Part shown: positions 9,009 through 19,962 of the stretch, in pieces
Layout: every line of letters starts with the position of its first letter
Numbering within the stretch: the first letter of the stretch is position 1
Assembly: GCF_042186555.1 (NCBI RefSeq)
Contig: NC_133330.1
Coordinates: forward strand, 166,247,099-166,311,098
Direction: 5' to 3'
DNA: 64,000 nucleotides
DNA from: Aquarana catesbeiana
Lineage: Eukaryota > Chordata > Amphibia > Anura > Ranidae
The notes under the pieces: generated by a model
The model's database searches: none
The model's input: the letters and a program-made list of their open reading frames with translations, nothing else
Told to the model about the DNA's origin: nothing
Made by a program: the position numbers and the translations under genes

Positions 9009-10650
9009 TGTATGGGCTATGGGGGTACCATGGATTTACTTAGAAAAATATATAATACTGTGATACCACCAGACAGTATACTAGTCTCCATTGATGTGGA
9101 GGCATTATACTGTAGTATCCCGCACTCATTTGGGATTTCCGTGGTGGAAACTTTTTTGAATGAGATGGAAGTGGCAGCGAGACCCCACGATGGTTTTGTG
9201 GGACAGCTGCTACACCATATCCTGACAAAAAATGTATTTACCTTAGATGGCTCCCACTACCTCCAGGTGCAGGGGTTGCGATGGGGACATGTTGTGCCCC
9301 TTTGTATGTACCTGGGGAGGTGGGAGTGTACTATGTTTACAGATGAGTCCCTGTCTATGTACCTGTCCAGCATTATATGCTGGTACAGGTACATTGACGA
9401 TGTATTCATGGTATGGAACTCTAGTGAGTTGGACCTGCTGTGATTTATGGAGAAGCTAGCAACCAATATGTACAATCTTAAATTCACTTTGCAATGTGAT
9501 TCGCAATCGATATCATTTCTCGATCTAGACATATCTAAACAGGAGGATGGAACACTGGGCAAGTCATTGTATAGGAAACCCACAGCGGGGAATACTATAC
9601 TTCATGCATCCAGTGCCCACCCCCAACAATTAATTTATGCAATACCATACTCACAATACCTACGTATTAGGCGAAACTGCTCTAAGGAAGAGAATTTCAA
9701 GAAGGAATCTAATTTCTTGAGATCAAGTTTATCAGAAAGAGGCTATACTAAAACAACTTTAAAGAAAGCATACAATAAGGCATGCCAGAAAAGTAGACAT
9801 GAACTGTTTGGAAACAAAACCAATAAACAGTCAGATACTGTGAGGATTGTTACTACATACTTAAGTAACCATCACATGGTGAAAGAGACAGTTGGTAGAC
9901 ACTGGCACCTCCTTACCAGTGATCCTATCCTGAGGAAATACGTTAAGGACTACTCCCAGCTTACATACAAAAAATGTAGATCTCTAATGGACCGATTGGT
10001 TTATAGCCATTTTCAGGAACCCTCAGTGATCATTGAATCAAGTAGGGCAGTGGTGTCCAAACTATGGCCCTCCAGTTGTTAAGGAACTACAACTCCCATC
10101 ATGCCTAGTCATGTCTGTGAATGTCAGAGTTTTACAATGCCTCATGGGAAGTGTAGTTCCGCAACAGCTGGAGGGCCGTAGTTTGGACACCCCTGAAGTA
10201 GGGGTATATACAAATGTTGTGTATGTGAATACTGCAATTGGATTTTAGAAGGAGCATCCTTTATTCTGCCCAATGGAAATATACATAACATTGAACATCA
10301 CGTTGACTGTCAAACGAGAGGTGTGATATATTGTCTTGTGTAAATGTGGATCATTTTATGTTGGAAAGACATTCAGGAACTTTTGGAAAAGAATTTATAA
10401 CCACATTTACTATATTAGAAAAAAATAACTTTACACTCCCATTGGTAGACACGTAGCTCTTCAACATAAACACGACACCTCAATGGTACAATTTACAGTC
10501 CTCGAAAGGGTTCTTGAGGATCCAAGAGGAGGAAACTTAGACAAAAAACTATTACAGCGTGAGGCAAGGTGGATTTTTAAATTAAATGCCACCTGCCCAC
10601 CAGGCCTTATTGAGGCTCTTAGTTATAAACTATTTCTGGTCTAGTTAGAA
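9009..10650 (+). pseudogene. Penelope-like reverse transcriptase with GIY-YIG endonuclease, broken
   Basis: The frame opens with VSIDVEALYCSIPHS, a Penelope-type RT motif, and includes the catalytic box YRYIDDVFMVW near 9390-9420. A single in-frame TGA at 9441-9443 separates this from the next segment, which carries SFLDLDISKQEDG and LYRKPTAGN. A MITE interrupts the frame at 10048. Beyond it the sequence encodes VIYCLVCKCGSFYVGKT and FWKRIYNH (10324-10405), a GIY-YIG nuclease core, then EARWIFKLNATCPPGL near 10560-10610. Penelope-like elements combine these two domains to copy and insert RNA at a nicked target. The N-terminal RT region is missing. The element is dead because of truncation, stops and the MITE. 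Confidence 0.85.
10048..10195. mobile_element. Short hAT MITE (148 bp) inside the Penelope element
   Basis: Inverted ends CAGTGGTGTCCAAACTATGG and the near complement ending GTTTGGACACCCCTG are flanked by an exact 8-bp duplication AAGTAGGG at 10040-10047 and 10196-10203. The duplication length and the CAG start indicate hAT. It interrupts the Penelope coding region. Confidence 0.9.
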
Positions 10651-12216
10651 CACTATCGCCAATACTATCGTCTTGAATTCTAGGGTTCTTGAACTTCATT
10701 AATATACAATATATGAAACTATATGGTAGTTCGACCCATATACCTGCGTATGTCTCAATGTGTCCTGTTTTTAAGGCAAATATATTGGATTATGAAGTTA
10801 TTATGTTATGTTTTCTATGAATAATTATTGTAAATAAGCCACAATGTACAAATTGGATAAAGATGGATTTTGGATGTGGGTGCAACATATTATAATTTTA
10901 TACTAAGCATACTAGGGAATAACAAACTCCCTGTCTTTTATGGAACTATGGGAGATATGTGTTCAAGTGACGTGCTATAGTGCCTATATATGCGATCCAT
11001 AATGATGCCCCTATGACATGAATGGGACCCCTGGGGGTAGGAGGGGGTAGGAGGGTTCATCTGGGGGTAGGAGGGTTGATTTTTGGCCTGGGGGTAGGAG
11101 GGTTGATTTTTGGCCCCCCGCCCGACCAAGGTGGTGGAGTTGAGGTGGTAGGAGCCCTGGGTAATCCCATTTAACTAGGTAGAGCTATATATTTTTTACT
11201 ATAATGTTAATTGCAAATAAAGTGGTGCCTGGGATGTACTGATGATCATTGTAGATGTGTTGGTCTGGTGGTGTGGGGATGTGGTCCTGTTTCATTAGGA
11301 TTGCGTCTTTTTTGCTCATTGCATGACAGCTCTGTTTATGCTGTCTGATATTATGTCACTCACGCTGGCTCTACTGCACATGCGCGTACTTTCATTTCGT
11401 TTCCGACCGGGAGCACTGTTCGGTGCATGCGCGAGACAGTGGGCGGCGATCTTTGTTATTATGGAGCATAATACATGAAGCCTTATGGATGGAGAGCATC
11501 CTCCTCTCATCTCCCCTGACACCCATAACAATTAGGACTAAAATAGGAAGAAATTCTGGACAGCTGCACTCCAAAAATTGCCTTTTATTTAAAAAAGAGG
11601 ATCAAAAATACATGCCGCAGCTGAATGGACAGAAAAGCATACGCGTTTCACACTATAAACAGTGCTTAATCATTTTTGGCTGACCTACCTGGAGCGGTGA
11701 TATTCCCTTCCATAACAATTCGGATGCCGTTTTGGTGCCCATTATTGGGTATAATTGATCAATCTGTGGATAGAAGGATTGATAGATGGTGCTGTGTTTG
11801 GTGGTGGGAGTAGATGAAGGTGAGTGCAATATATATGTGGTTATGCTAGCATATACTACTATCCTTTTGGAGGAGTTGACTTCAACTCATTGGCTGTTTA
11901 CAATTATGTATTTTATAGACTCTCTGGCTGACTGTAAAGATCAGGATAAGAGAAGAGATGCTTGCTATATAGTGAATCTACCGGGTATAGAGATTTTGAT
12001 ACAAGATAGGTGGTAAGTGTGTACTTTGTCGAGATTTGTTCTAAGTGAATTTCCTCCTCACTTGAACTCATATTTATACTGAGGGAATAGAACTATTGAA
12101 TATATCGTATTATTTTGGATTGTTTTTAGATCTTATTTCTAACAACATCCTTAAAGGGGACAATAGGACTCCGGATTGAATAGTATTATCAAAAAACATC
12201 TTGAATACTATGGAGG
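10651..12216 (+). other. Non-coding part of the Penelope insertion
   Basis: I see no gene here. The stretch is A/T-rich. It contains a small tandem repeat with the motif GGGGGTAGGAGGGTT at about 11033-11115 and a segment with ACGCGTTTCAC near 11641 that resembles Penelope terminal repeats. Short ORFs here have no recognisable domain. Confidence 0.4.
11033..11118. repeat. G-rich minisatellite
   Basis: GGGGGTAGGAGGG recurs four times. The last two units include GGGTTGATTTTTGGCC. This is a direct tandem array with variable spacing. Confidence 0.7.
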
Positions 12217-12221
12217 TATAT

Positions 12222-12925
12222 TGTCAGGGTAATAGCCGTAGGATGGGTAATTCTGCCAGTATCCATCATGGTGGCGCTAGGCGAATCTCTGTGCGCATGC
12301 GCACACGTAGGCGCACTACGACGGACGCACACAGGTGTACAACAGCGGGAGCGCGCACACGTGTGAGCATCACGGTAATCATTGGCGCCCTTCTGCCTAT
12401 TTAAGCCTGCTGCTGGTCCACGCTGGTTGCTGGATTATCATCAGCTTACTATGTTCCTTGTGCCTGTCGTGATACCTGCTTCCTGTTACCTAACCGGCTT
12501 GCCTGACTACTCCTGTGTTCCACCTGCATTGACCCCGGCTTGGACCTGACTATTCTTCTGCTCCGCATGTGTACCTTGATCGTCCCTCTGTGTTTGACCC
12601 CTGGCTCGGCTACCTTCTCCGTTCCTGATTATCCTGCTGTACCTTACCTCGGACTGATTCCTGTGCTGAATGGCCATTGGCCTGGCTCTGACTCCGCTCT
12701 TGGTTGCTCCACGGCTCCATACCTAGAATCTCTTCTTGCACGGTTGCCCTTCAACCTTACCAACGCACCCCAGCAGCTCCCTGCTATCAGCTACCCAGCA
12801 ACAGCACTCTGGCAATCCGTGCACCTTTGGGCACCGTACTCCCTGTCTCATTCCCAGGGTTACGCTGCACTTAGCCGCAAGGGGCGCCCCCTCTGCAATC
12901 CGGCCTCACATCCAGGACTCTGACA
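12222..12925 (+). repeat. Solo LTR of a third LTR retrotransposon
   Basis: The 704-bp unit starts TGTCAGGGTAATAGCC, ends GGACTCTGACA, and is flanked by TATAT at 12217-12221 and 12926-12930. It has a CpG-rich upstream part and a TATA-like TATTTAAG near 12398. No internal coding sequence or partner LTR is present, so it is the product of LTR-LTR recombination. Its ends and layout resemble the two LTRs at 637-7369, but the body is different. Orientation is inferred from the TATA-like box. Confidence 0.85.
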
Positions 12926-13455
12926 TATATCCTTCCTGCCTGTTTTTGCTAGGACTTTAATAACTTGGATTCGGCGTATATAATATCTGCTATGTATCTT
13001 TTATGGATTATATAGGGGCACTGTTGATGAACTGGCTGCAAGGTCTTCAGGTGTTTATCTGTGGCTGAGGGCAGCTCCCCCCTTTTTTCCCTTTGTAATT
13101 AAATTTTCGGTAAGTACTATATTACTTTGGCTGATAATTCACTCTGCATCTACCCCATCCCTCAACCTACCAATTCAATGCCTATTGTTTTTTTTTCAGA
13201 ATAGAATTACACGGTCATCTCTTGCTCTCTATATATATTTATTTACATACTGTTAGAAGACATTAGCTAATGGATCGCTCCTCTATATGACACCTGGCAC
13301 ATCATTCCTTGAGGGTTCCTATCTATATGTAAATGACCCTCGATGCACGTCTCCCTACCCAATTAGATGGTATGTCAAAATGAATGTGTTGCACCCCCAC
13401 CTAATCAAAATGTAAATAATGTTCATGTTCTTTTCTCTTTTTTTTTGAACAGGAT

Positions 13456-14544
13456 TAGGGATGAGCTTCGAGTTTGAGTCGAACTCATGTTCGACTCAAA
13501 CATCGGCTGTTCGCAAGTTCGCCGAACAGCGAACAATTTGGGGTGTTCGCGGCAAATTCGAATGCCGCGGAACACCCTTTAAAAGTCTATGGGAGAAATC
13601 AAAAGTGCTAATTTTAAAGGCTTATATGAAAGTTATTGTCATAAAAAGTGTTTGGGGACCTGGGTCCTGCCCCAGGGGACATGGATCAATGCAAAAAAAA
13701 GTTTTAAAAACGGCCGTTTTTTCAGGAGCAGTGATTTTAATAATGCTTAAAGTCAAACAATAAAAGTGTAATATCCCTTTAAATTTCGTAGCTGGGGGGT
13801 GTCTATAGTATGCCTGTAAAGGGGCACATGTTTCCAATGTTTATAACAGTCTGACAGCAAAAATGACATTTTAAAGGAAAAAAGTCATTTAAAACTACTC
13901 GCGGCTATTGCATTGCCAGTCCGACAATACACAGAAAAGTTAATTGATAAAAACGGCATGGGAATTCCCCACAGGGGAACCCCCGAACAAAAAAAAAAAA
14001 AATGATGTGGGGGTCCCCCTAAGTTCCATACCAGGTCCTTCAGGTCTGGTATGGATATTAAGGGGAACCCCAGCCAAAATGTAAAAATAAAAATGATGTG
14101 GGGGTCCCCCTAAATTCCATATTCCCCTGTGTGTAATTTTAAATGACGTTTTTTCTTTGAAATGTCATTTTGCTGTCAGACTGTTCTAAACACGGGAAAC
14201 ACACGCCCCTTTACAGGCATACTGTAGACACCCCCCAGATATGAAATTTAAAGGAATATTACACTTTTATTGTTTGACTTTAGGCATTATTAAAATCACT
14301 GCTCCTGAAAAAACGTCAGTTTTTAAAACTTTTTTTGCATTGATCCATGTCCCCTGGGGCAGGACCCAGGTCCCCAAACACTTTTTATGACAATACCATG
14401 CATATAAGCCTTTAAAATTAGCACTTTTGATTATTCATGTTTGTGTCCCATAGACTTTAACGGTGTTCGCGTGTTTGAACAAACTTTTTTCCTGTTCGCA
14501 TGTTCTGGTGCAAACCAAACAGGGGGGTGTTCGGCTCATGCCTA
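13456..14544. mobile_element. Non-autonomous hAT element (copy H2, 1.1 kb)
   Basis: An exact 8-bp duplication AACAGGAT flanks it at 13448-13455 and 14545-14552. The left end TAGGGATGAGCTTCGAG matches the right end of the autonomous hAT at 24810, read inverted. The right end matches the left end of that element at 14877. It therefore looks like a derivative mobilised by the same transposase. No ORF of note. Confidence 0.9.
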
Positions 14545-14787
14545 AACAGGATCTCTGTTTTTAGTCAAGAATGTAAGGTCCTGAGGAAGCATAGATGTGA
14601 AACGCATCGACCTCTTGATATTGTACTAACAGGGATCGACTACATAATAATTTTAAATTGATTTTACTTGTAAAACAATTTTAATAATTTTGTAATAAAA
14701 TATTTAGCATGATTTTGCTGTGATTATCCTTCACTGGTACCGTTAAAGTCTGTTACATCAGTCCTATTTTCTGTAATAAAATGGAAT

Positions 14788-14876
14788 GACACCAGAAAAA
14801 AGTATTGAACACGCTAACTGAAATGTATATGTATACTTCGTACAAAATTCTTTGTTGGTAATGAAAGCATCAAGAC
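14788..14876 (-). mobile_element. Tc1/mariner element A, fragment 2
   Basis: This continues fragment 1 after the Penelope insertion (GACACCAGAAAAAAGTATTG) and matches, inverted, 34340-34440 of the other copy. It ends in ATCAAGAC (14869-14876), the target duplication of the hAT insertion, and resumes at 24819. Confidence 0.75.
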
Positions 14877-15834
14877 TAGGGATGAGCCAAACACCCCCCG
14901 TTTCGGTTCGCACCAGAACCTGTGAATGGACCGAAAGTTTGCGCAAACTTTAGAACCCCGTTAAAGTCTATGGGACTCGAACGTTCGAAAACAAAAGTGC
15001 TAATTTTACAGGCTAATATGCAAGTTATTGTCCTAAAAAGGGTTTGAGGACCCGGGTCCTGCCCCAGGGGACATGTATCAGTGCAAAAAAAGTTTTAAAA
15101 ATGCCCGTTTTTTCAGGAGCAGTAATTTTAATGATGCTTAAAGTGAAAAAAAAAGTGGAATATTCCTTTAAATATCGTACCTGGGGGGTGTCTATACTAT
15201 GCCTGTAAAGCGGCGCATGTTTCCCGTGCTTAGAACACTCCCTGCACAAAATGACATTTTTAAAGGAATAAAAGTCATTTAAAACTGCTTGCGGCTTTAA
15301 TGTAATGTCGGGTCCCGGCAATATGGATGAATTAAATTAAGGAAAGGCGTGAGGTCTTCAGGCCCTATATACTCTGAACAGAAGTATACAGGCGGTGCAA
15401 ACAAGACAGGGACTGTAGGTTTGTTGTTAAGTAGAATCTGTTTGTAATTTTGAACTGATACATTTTTAAATTGTAGCTCCAGCCAAAAAATCTATTTTTA
15501 AGCTTTTTGGAAAACATAGGAAAGGGTTATCAGCCCTGTAACATTTGTTTAGCTGTCTGTGCACCTCTTCAGAAGATTTCACCTCACTTTCTGTCCCAAT
15601 GACAAATGTTTTTTGAAAATGTGGGATTTTTAGTGAAACAAGGATTGCTGATAAAGCATCAGTGAAGAGGAGACACGTTTTTCCCATATTAACTCTTACA
15701 GGAGAGAATTTCCCTTCCTAGGGGTAGATTTCATCTCACTTCCTGTTGTCTCCTTCCATTTGCAAGTAGGAGTCGTTTGTAAGTTGGATGTTTGAAAGTA
15801 GGGACCTGCCCTATATACTCTGCAGAAATTGGGG

Positions 15835-16089
15835 CCTTAGGTGTTAGTGTTGCCACAACACTGTAAGCCCTCACAGTTACTTTTGGTGGGCACAGGAACG
15901 GGCCCTGTTGTGAAATATTAGATCAAGAATTGTAATTACATGCCATTGTTGAACAGTGGTAGAAAAATTGGGCCTTTGGTGGTGGTGGTGGTGCTGCTGC
16001 CACAACACTGTAAGTCCTCACAGTTACTCTTGGTGGGTGCTGGAATGGACCCTACTGTGAAATATTAGATCAAGAATTGTAATTACATG
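15835..16089. repeat. Left part of the 138-bp tandem array of the hAT
   Basis: Units carry GCCACAACACTGTAAG(C/T)CCTCACAG and ATCAAGAATTGTAATTACATG. The array is interrupted by the LTR element at 16095 and continues at 18855. Confidence 0.75.
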
Positions 16090-16094
16090 CACCT

Positions 16095-16526
16095 TGTGAC
16101 AGACCTAGCTGGGACAGAGGCTGTTGGAGAGGACTGAATGCAAGCCTCTTGCCTACAGATTATGGGCCCTGGCATTTGGGGTACCCTTGAGGTGTTGTTA
16201 CTTTGGCTTCGGGTCCTTGTCCCCCAGGACACACAGACTCTGGGGACCCTGTATTTGCCATAGTAGCAATAGTGACTGAGTCATACTGTTGGGACTCATA
16301 CTGTGAGAAGATGCTAAAGTAATCAACTCCACTCACCTGTCTGATGTCAGCTATAATGTGTTTAATGTAAATGAGATTAGTCTGTCTTACCACCATGTTA
16401 GCAACAAGCAAGTGTCGCCTTGTTTTGTGCTCAGAGAGGTTGGAATATCTGATATCTGTATCCAGACTACAAGGAAGTGGTATAGTGACGGAAGCACTCA
16501 AGTGGAGTGTGGGACATTCCGTGACA
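16095..16526 (+). repeat. 5' LTR (432 bp, shortened)
   Basis: Compared with the 3' LTR it lacks about 217 bp between CTTACCAC and CATGTTAGC, the segment that holds the TATA box in the 3' LTR. The remaining sequence aligns end to end. Without this segment the 5' LTR has no visible promoter. Confidence 0.85.
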
Positions 16527-18188
16527 TTGGTGGCAGCAGTGGGATGCTTCCTGCAGTCTGGGACATCCAAACCTCCAACTGGATCCAAGATCAGCATAGC
16601 AGACTTCAGTCACCCCAGCAGAGATATGGACCTGGCATCAAAGTTCCCGGGGCTGCTGCGGATCATCCTTTCAACATACACCAGGACTGTGTCTGAGGAT
16701 GAATACCTGGAGCTCAGGCAGCAGATTCGGGTGGAGCTCTGGATTGGAGCCCTCCAGCTCGCTGGTATAAAACAGGGCAAGTGCTTTCCAACCCAAGAGC
16801 AACGGGCCAGTGACCAACGGGCATTGCGGATGGCATTCCTGGGAGAGCGGGGCCAGGAGCAATGGGTGACTGAGTTGGACAGGCTGGTCCAGCAGGAGAT
16901 AGAGCTGGACAATAGTTATCGGGCTCTGCAATGGCACGCAGAAGAGGGATATTTAGGGGAGACAACAGAATGCTCTCCGGAGGGATATGACTTAGGAGGC
17001 CCTGGATTGCTGTGGGAGAGCCTTACAGATCATTTTGTGTTTGGCAATGAAGGGGAACCTGCCCTTGAGGACCTCTGAGAATACAGAGAGGCTATGCTCG
17101 GTCTTGCAGGGGTCTCAGAGCTCAAACCTGATCTGGACCATTTGCTAAGGAAGGAACAGCATCTGGAAAGGGCATACAGGAAACTGCTAGAACACGTTCA
17201 GCAGCATGCCAGAGAATCGGCAGTGGAAAATCCGGAGATTGCTGTCCCCAAACCTGAAGTGCTGACAATAGGGCAGAGCTCTGCTAACCTCTGCCCAGCA
17301 ATGATAGCATTTTCTGGGTTCCATGGACAGGAGATGGTGAACCTCTATCCCCAGACATCAGTTGCACAGACATGGGATTTGATAGACTTTTCTGCTGAGG
17401 AAGAACAACCTGATGAGCCTCCAGCAGATAAGCTGCTATCAGGGCCAAAGTTCACTGTGCTCTGTTCAGCACCAACAGTGGCTTCGGCCTTCTTGAGAGA
17501 AGAGGTAGTCGGCCTTTCTCCCACAGCACTGACAGGGACATGTGATTTTCTGCCAGCAGCATCTATGGAGTTACAACAAACTTCTCCAGCTAAGATCTGG
17601 TATCTGAACAGAAGGTCCAAGACCTTTGTCCCACACTTTTAGCAATTCCAGAGACTGAGGATTTGATAGACGTTTCTGTAGAGGAGGAACCACCTAGCAA
17701 ACCCCCAGCAGAAGTGCTGGCAACCGGACAGAGGGACCAAGACCTCTGCCCCACACCTGCAGCAATTGTAGATGCCCAAGGTGAGGAGGTGGCAGTCTAT
17801 CGCGAGCTGCAGATCAGGATCCAAGGAGAGAATGCAGTCATCACCTCACAACTGCAGCTTGATCTGGTGTTGGTGGATGGGGCTTCAGTCCCCACCTGTA
17901 TACCCCAGGGATGCTGGGCAGTTGGCCCAGATCCCCAACAGCAGGATGGAGTGAGCCCAGTCCCCCTGTCTTCTCTCCAGTGGCATAAAGGACTCCAGGG
18001 AGAAGGGCCAGTTCGGGCCTCTCCCCAGCGGCGGATATGTTCTCTGAGAGAGGCAGAGTTTGGCTGGGTGATACTCTGGAACAATTTGTTTGGGGTACTG
18101 TGTGGGTACAGGCAGTAGAGGACTGGAACTATGGACTAACTTTGGAGTCAACCCGTCTGGGGTCTCCTCCTGTGTTAGTCTCCTGCCG
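16527..18188 (+). pseudogene. Unidentified internal coding region of the non-autonomous LTR element
   Basis: An open frame from about 16540 to a TGA at 17076-17078 is followed in the same frame by a further 182 codons to 17642, and after a frameshift near 17600 by more coding sequence to 18118. The first part is helical and charged, with many Gln, Glu and Leu, like a capsid-type gag, but has no zinc knuckle. The later part has internal repeats. DLIDFSAEEEQPDEPPA and DLIDVSVEEEPPSKPPA are about 90 codons apart, and the motif ANLCPA / QDLCPT / QDLCPT occurs three times. I do not recognise the family. It may be a gag relic or a sequence acquired from elsewhere. Confidence 0.5.
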
Positions 18189-18200
18189 AAAGGGGAGAAA

Positions 18201-18849
18201 TGTGACAGACCTAGCTGGGACAGAGGCTGTTGGAGAGGACTGAATGCAAACCTCTTGCCTACAGATTATGGGCCCTGGCATTTGGGGTACCCTTGAGGTG
18301 TTGTTACTTTGGCTTCGGGTCCTTGTCCCCCAGGACACACAGACTCTGGGGACCCTGTATTTGCCATAGTAGCAATAGTGACTGAGTCATACTGTTGGGA
18401 CTCATACTGTGAGAAGATGCTAATATCATTAACTCCACTCACCTGTCTGATGTCAGCTATAATGTGTTTAATGTAAATGAGTTTAGTCTGTCTTACCACA
18501 GGTTCTAAGGGTATTCAACTCATTGTTGTTTGTTCTAATTAAACTTGTGTTGATGTTTATGGTAATGTGTGTTGAATAGTCAATGAGCTAGGAAACGTAG
18601 TCATCTAGTCTGGGTAAATGATTTAGTAAACTAGCTCATGTTAATTAGGTTACAGTTGTATTGTTAGAGGAGGTTCCCACGGCATATAAAGTCTTGTAAT
18701 TTTGATTCTAAATAAATATAGTCCATGTTAGCATCAAGCAAGTGTCGCCTTGTTTTGTGCTCAGAGAGGTTGGAATATCTGTATCCAGACTACAAGGAAG
18801 TGGTATACTGATGGAAGCACTCAAGTGGAGTGTGGGACGTTCCGTGACA
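18201..18849 (+). repeat. 3' LTR (649 bp, full)
   Basis: It contains the region missing from the 5' LTR, including CATATAAAGTC (TATA box near 18683) and AATAAATATAG. The target duplication CACCT follows it. Confidence 0.9.
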
Positions 18850-18854
18850 CACCT

Positions 18855-19870
18855 GTTGAACAGGGGCAGAAAAATTGGGCCTTTGGTGGTGGTGTTGGTG
18901 TGGTGTTTCCACAACACTGTAAGCCCTCACAGTTACTCTTGGTGGGCGCAGGAATGGGCCCTGCTGTGAAATATTAGATCAAGAATTGTAATTACATGTC
19001 CCTGTTGAACAGGGGCAGAAAATTGGGCCTTAGGCACTGGTGCCACAGCACTGCAACCCCTCAGAGATGCTATAGTTGGAGCACAGGAATGAGCCCTGCT
19101 GCAAAGTATTGCATCAAAAATTGCAATTATATGCCCCTGTTAAACAGGGGCTGAAAATTTGGGCCTTGGGCACTGGTGCTGGTGCCACAATACTGCAACC
19201 CCTCACAGATACTCTAGATGGAGCGCAGGAATGAGCCCTGCTGCAAAGTATTGCATCAAAAATTGTAATTACACGCCCCTGTTAAACAGGAGCAGAAAAA
19301 TTGGGCCTTGTGCACTGGTGCTGGTGCCACAACACTGCAACCCCTTACTCTATTTGGAGCGCAGGAATAAGCCCTGCTGCAAAGTATTGCATCAAAAATT
19401 GTAATTACATGCCCCTGTTAAACAGGGGCAGTAAAATTGGGCCTTGTGCACTGGTGCTGGTGCCACAACACTGCAACCCCTTACTCTAGTTGGAGTGCAG
19501 GAATGAGCCCTGCTGCAAAGTATTGCATCAAAAATTGTAATTACACGCCCCTGTTAAATAGGGGCAGAAAAATTGGGCTTTAGCCACTGCTGTCACAACA
19601 CTGCAACCCCTCACAGATGCTATAGTTGGAGCACAGGAATGAGCCCTGCTGCAAAGTATTGCAGCAAAAATTGTAATTATACGCCCCTGTTAAACAGGGG
19701 CTGAAAAATTGGGCCTTGGGCACTGCTGCTGGTACCACAACACTGCAACCCCTCACAGATACTATAGTTGGAGCACAGGAATGAGCCCTGCTGCAAAGTT
19801 TTGCATCAAAAGTTGTAAAAAAAAATTGGGCCTTGGCCACTGGTGGCGGTGCCCAAAACCAAAAATATTC
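18855..19870. repeat. 138-bp tandem array of the hAT, main part
   Basis: About seven units share CTGCTGCAAAGTATTGCATC, AATTGTAATTACA(T/C)GCCCC and CCACAACACTGCAACCCCT with 134-143 bp spacing. Units differ by small substitutions and deletions. Such subterminal arrays often hold transposase-binding sites in large hAT elements; that role is an inference here. Confidence 0.85.
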
Positions 19871-19962
19871 TTACAAGCTATCAGCATGAAAATTGAGGAG
19901 GAAGAGTATTGTCATTCAGCATCAGCATAGGCAGTCTTGAAGGGATCTCACATTACAAAAAA

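Larger units (their letters stand above)
9009..14771 (+). mobile_element. Penelope-like retroelement insertion (5'-truncated, with nested insertions)
   Basis: The insertion is flanked by a 16-bp direct repeat TGTAATAAAATGGAAT at 8993-9008 and 14772-14787, inside Tc1 element A. It starts within the reverse transcriptase and continues into a GIY-YIG-like endonuclease segment. Long non-coding sequence follows, with GAAACGCATCGACC near 14598 and ACGCGTTTCAC near 11641, motifs I associate with Penelope/Neptune terminal repeats. Nested inside are a hAT MITE, a solo LTR and a hAT derivative. The 5' truncation and long target duplication fit target-primed reverse transcription. Confidence 0.75.
16095..18849 (+). 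mobile_element. Non-autonomous LTR retrotransposon nested in the hAT
   Basis: CACCT is duplicated at 16090-16094 and 18850-18854. Both LTRs start TGTGACAGACCTAGC and end TTCCGTGACA. A polypurine tract AAAGGGGAGAAA lies just before the 3' LTR (18189-18200). The 1.67-kb interior has a gag-sized coding region but no protease, reverse transcriptase or integrase, so it must have been mobilised in trans. The interior begins TTGGTGGCAGCAGTGGG, a possible tRNA-type primer-binding site that I cannot assign. Confidence 0.85.

Noticed and set aside
12540..12923. 127-codon plus-strand ORF
   Set aside because: It lies inside the solo LTR and has no recognised domain.
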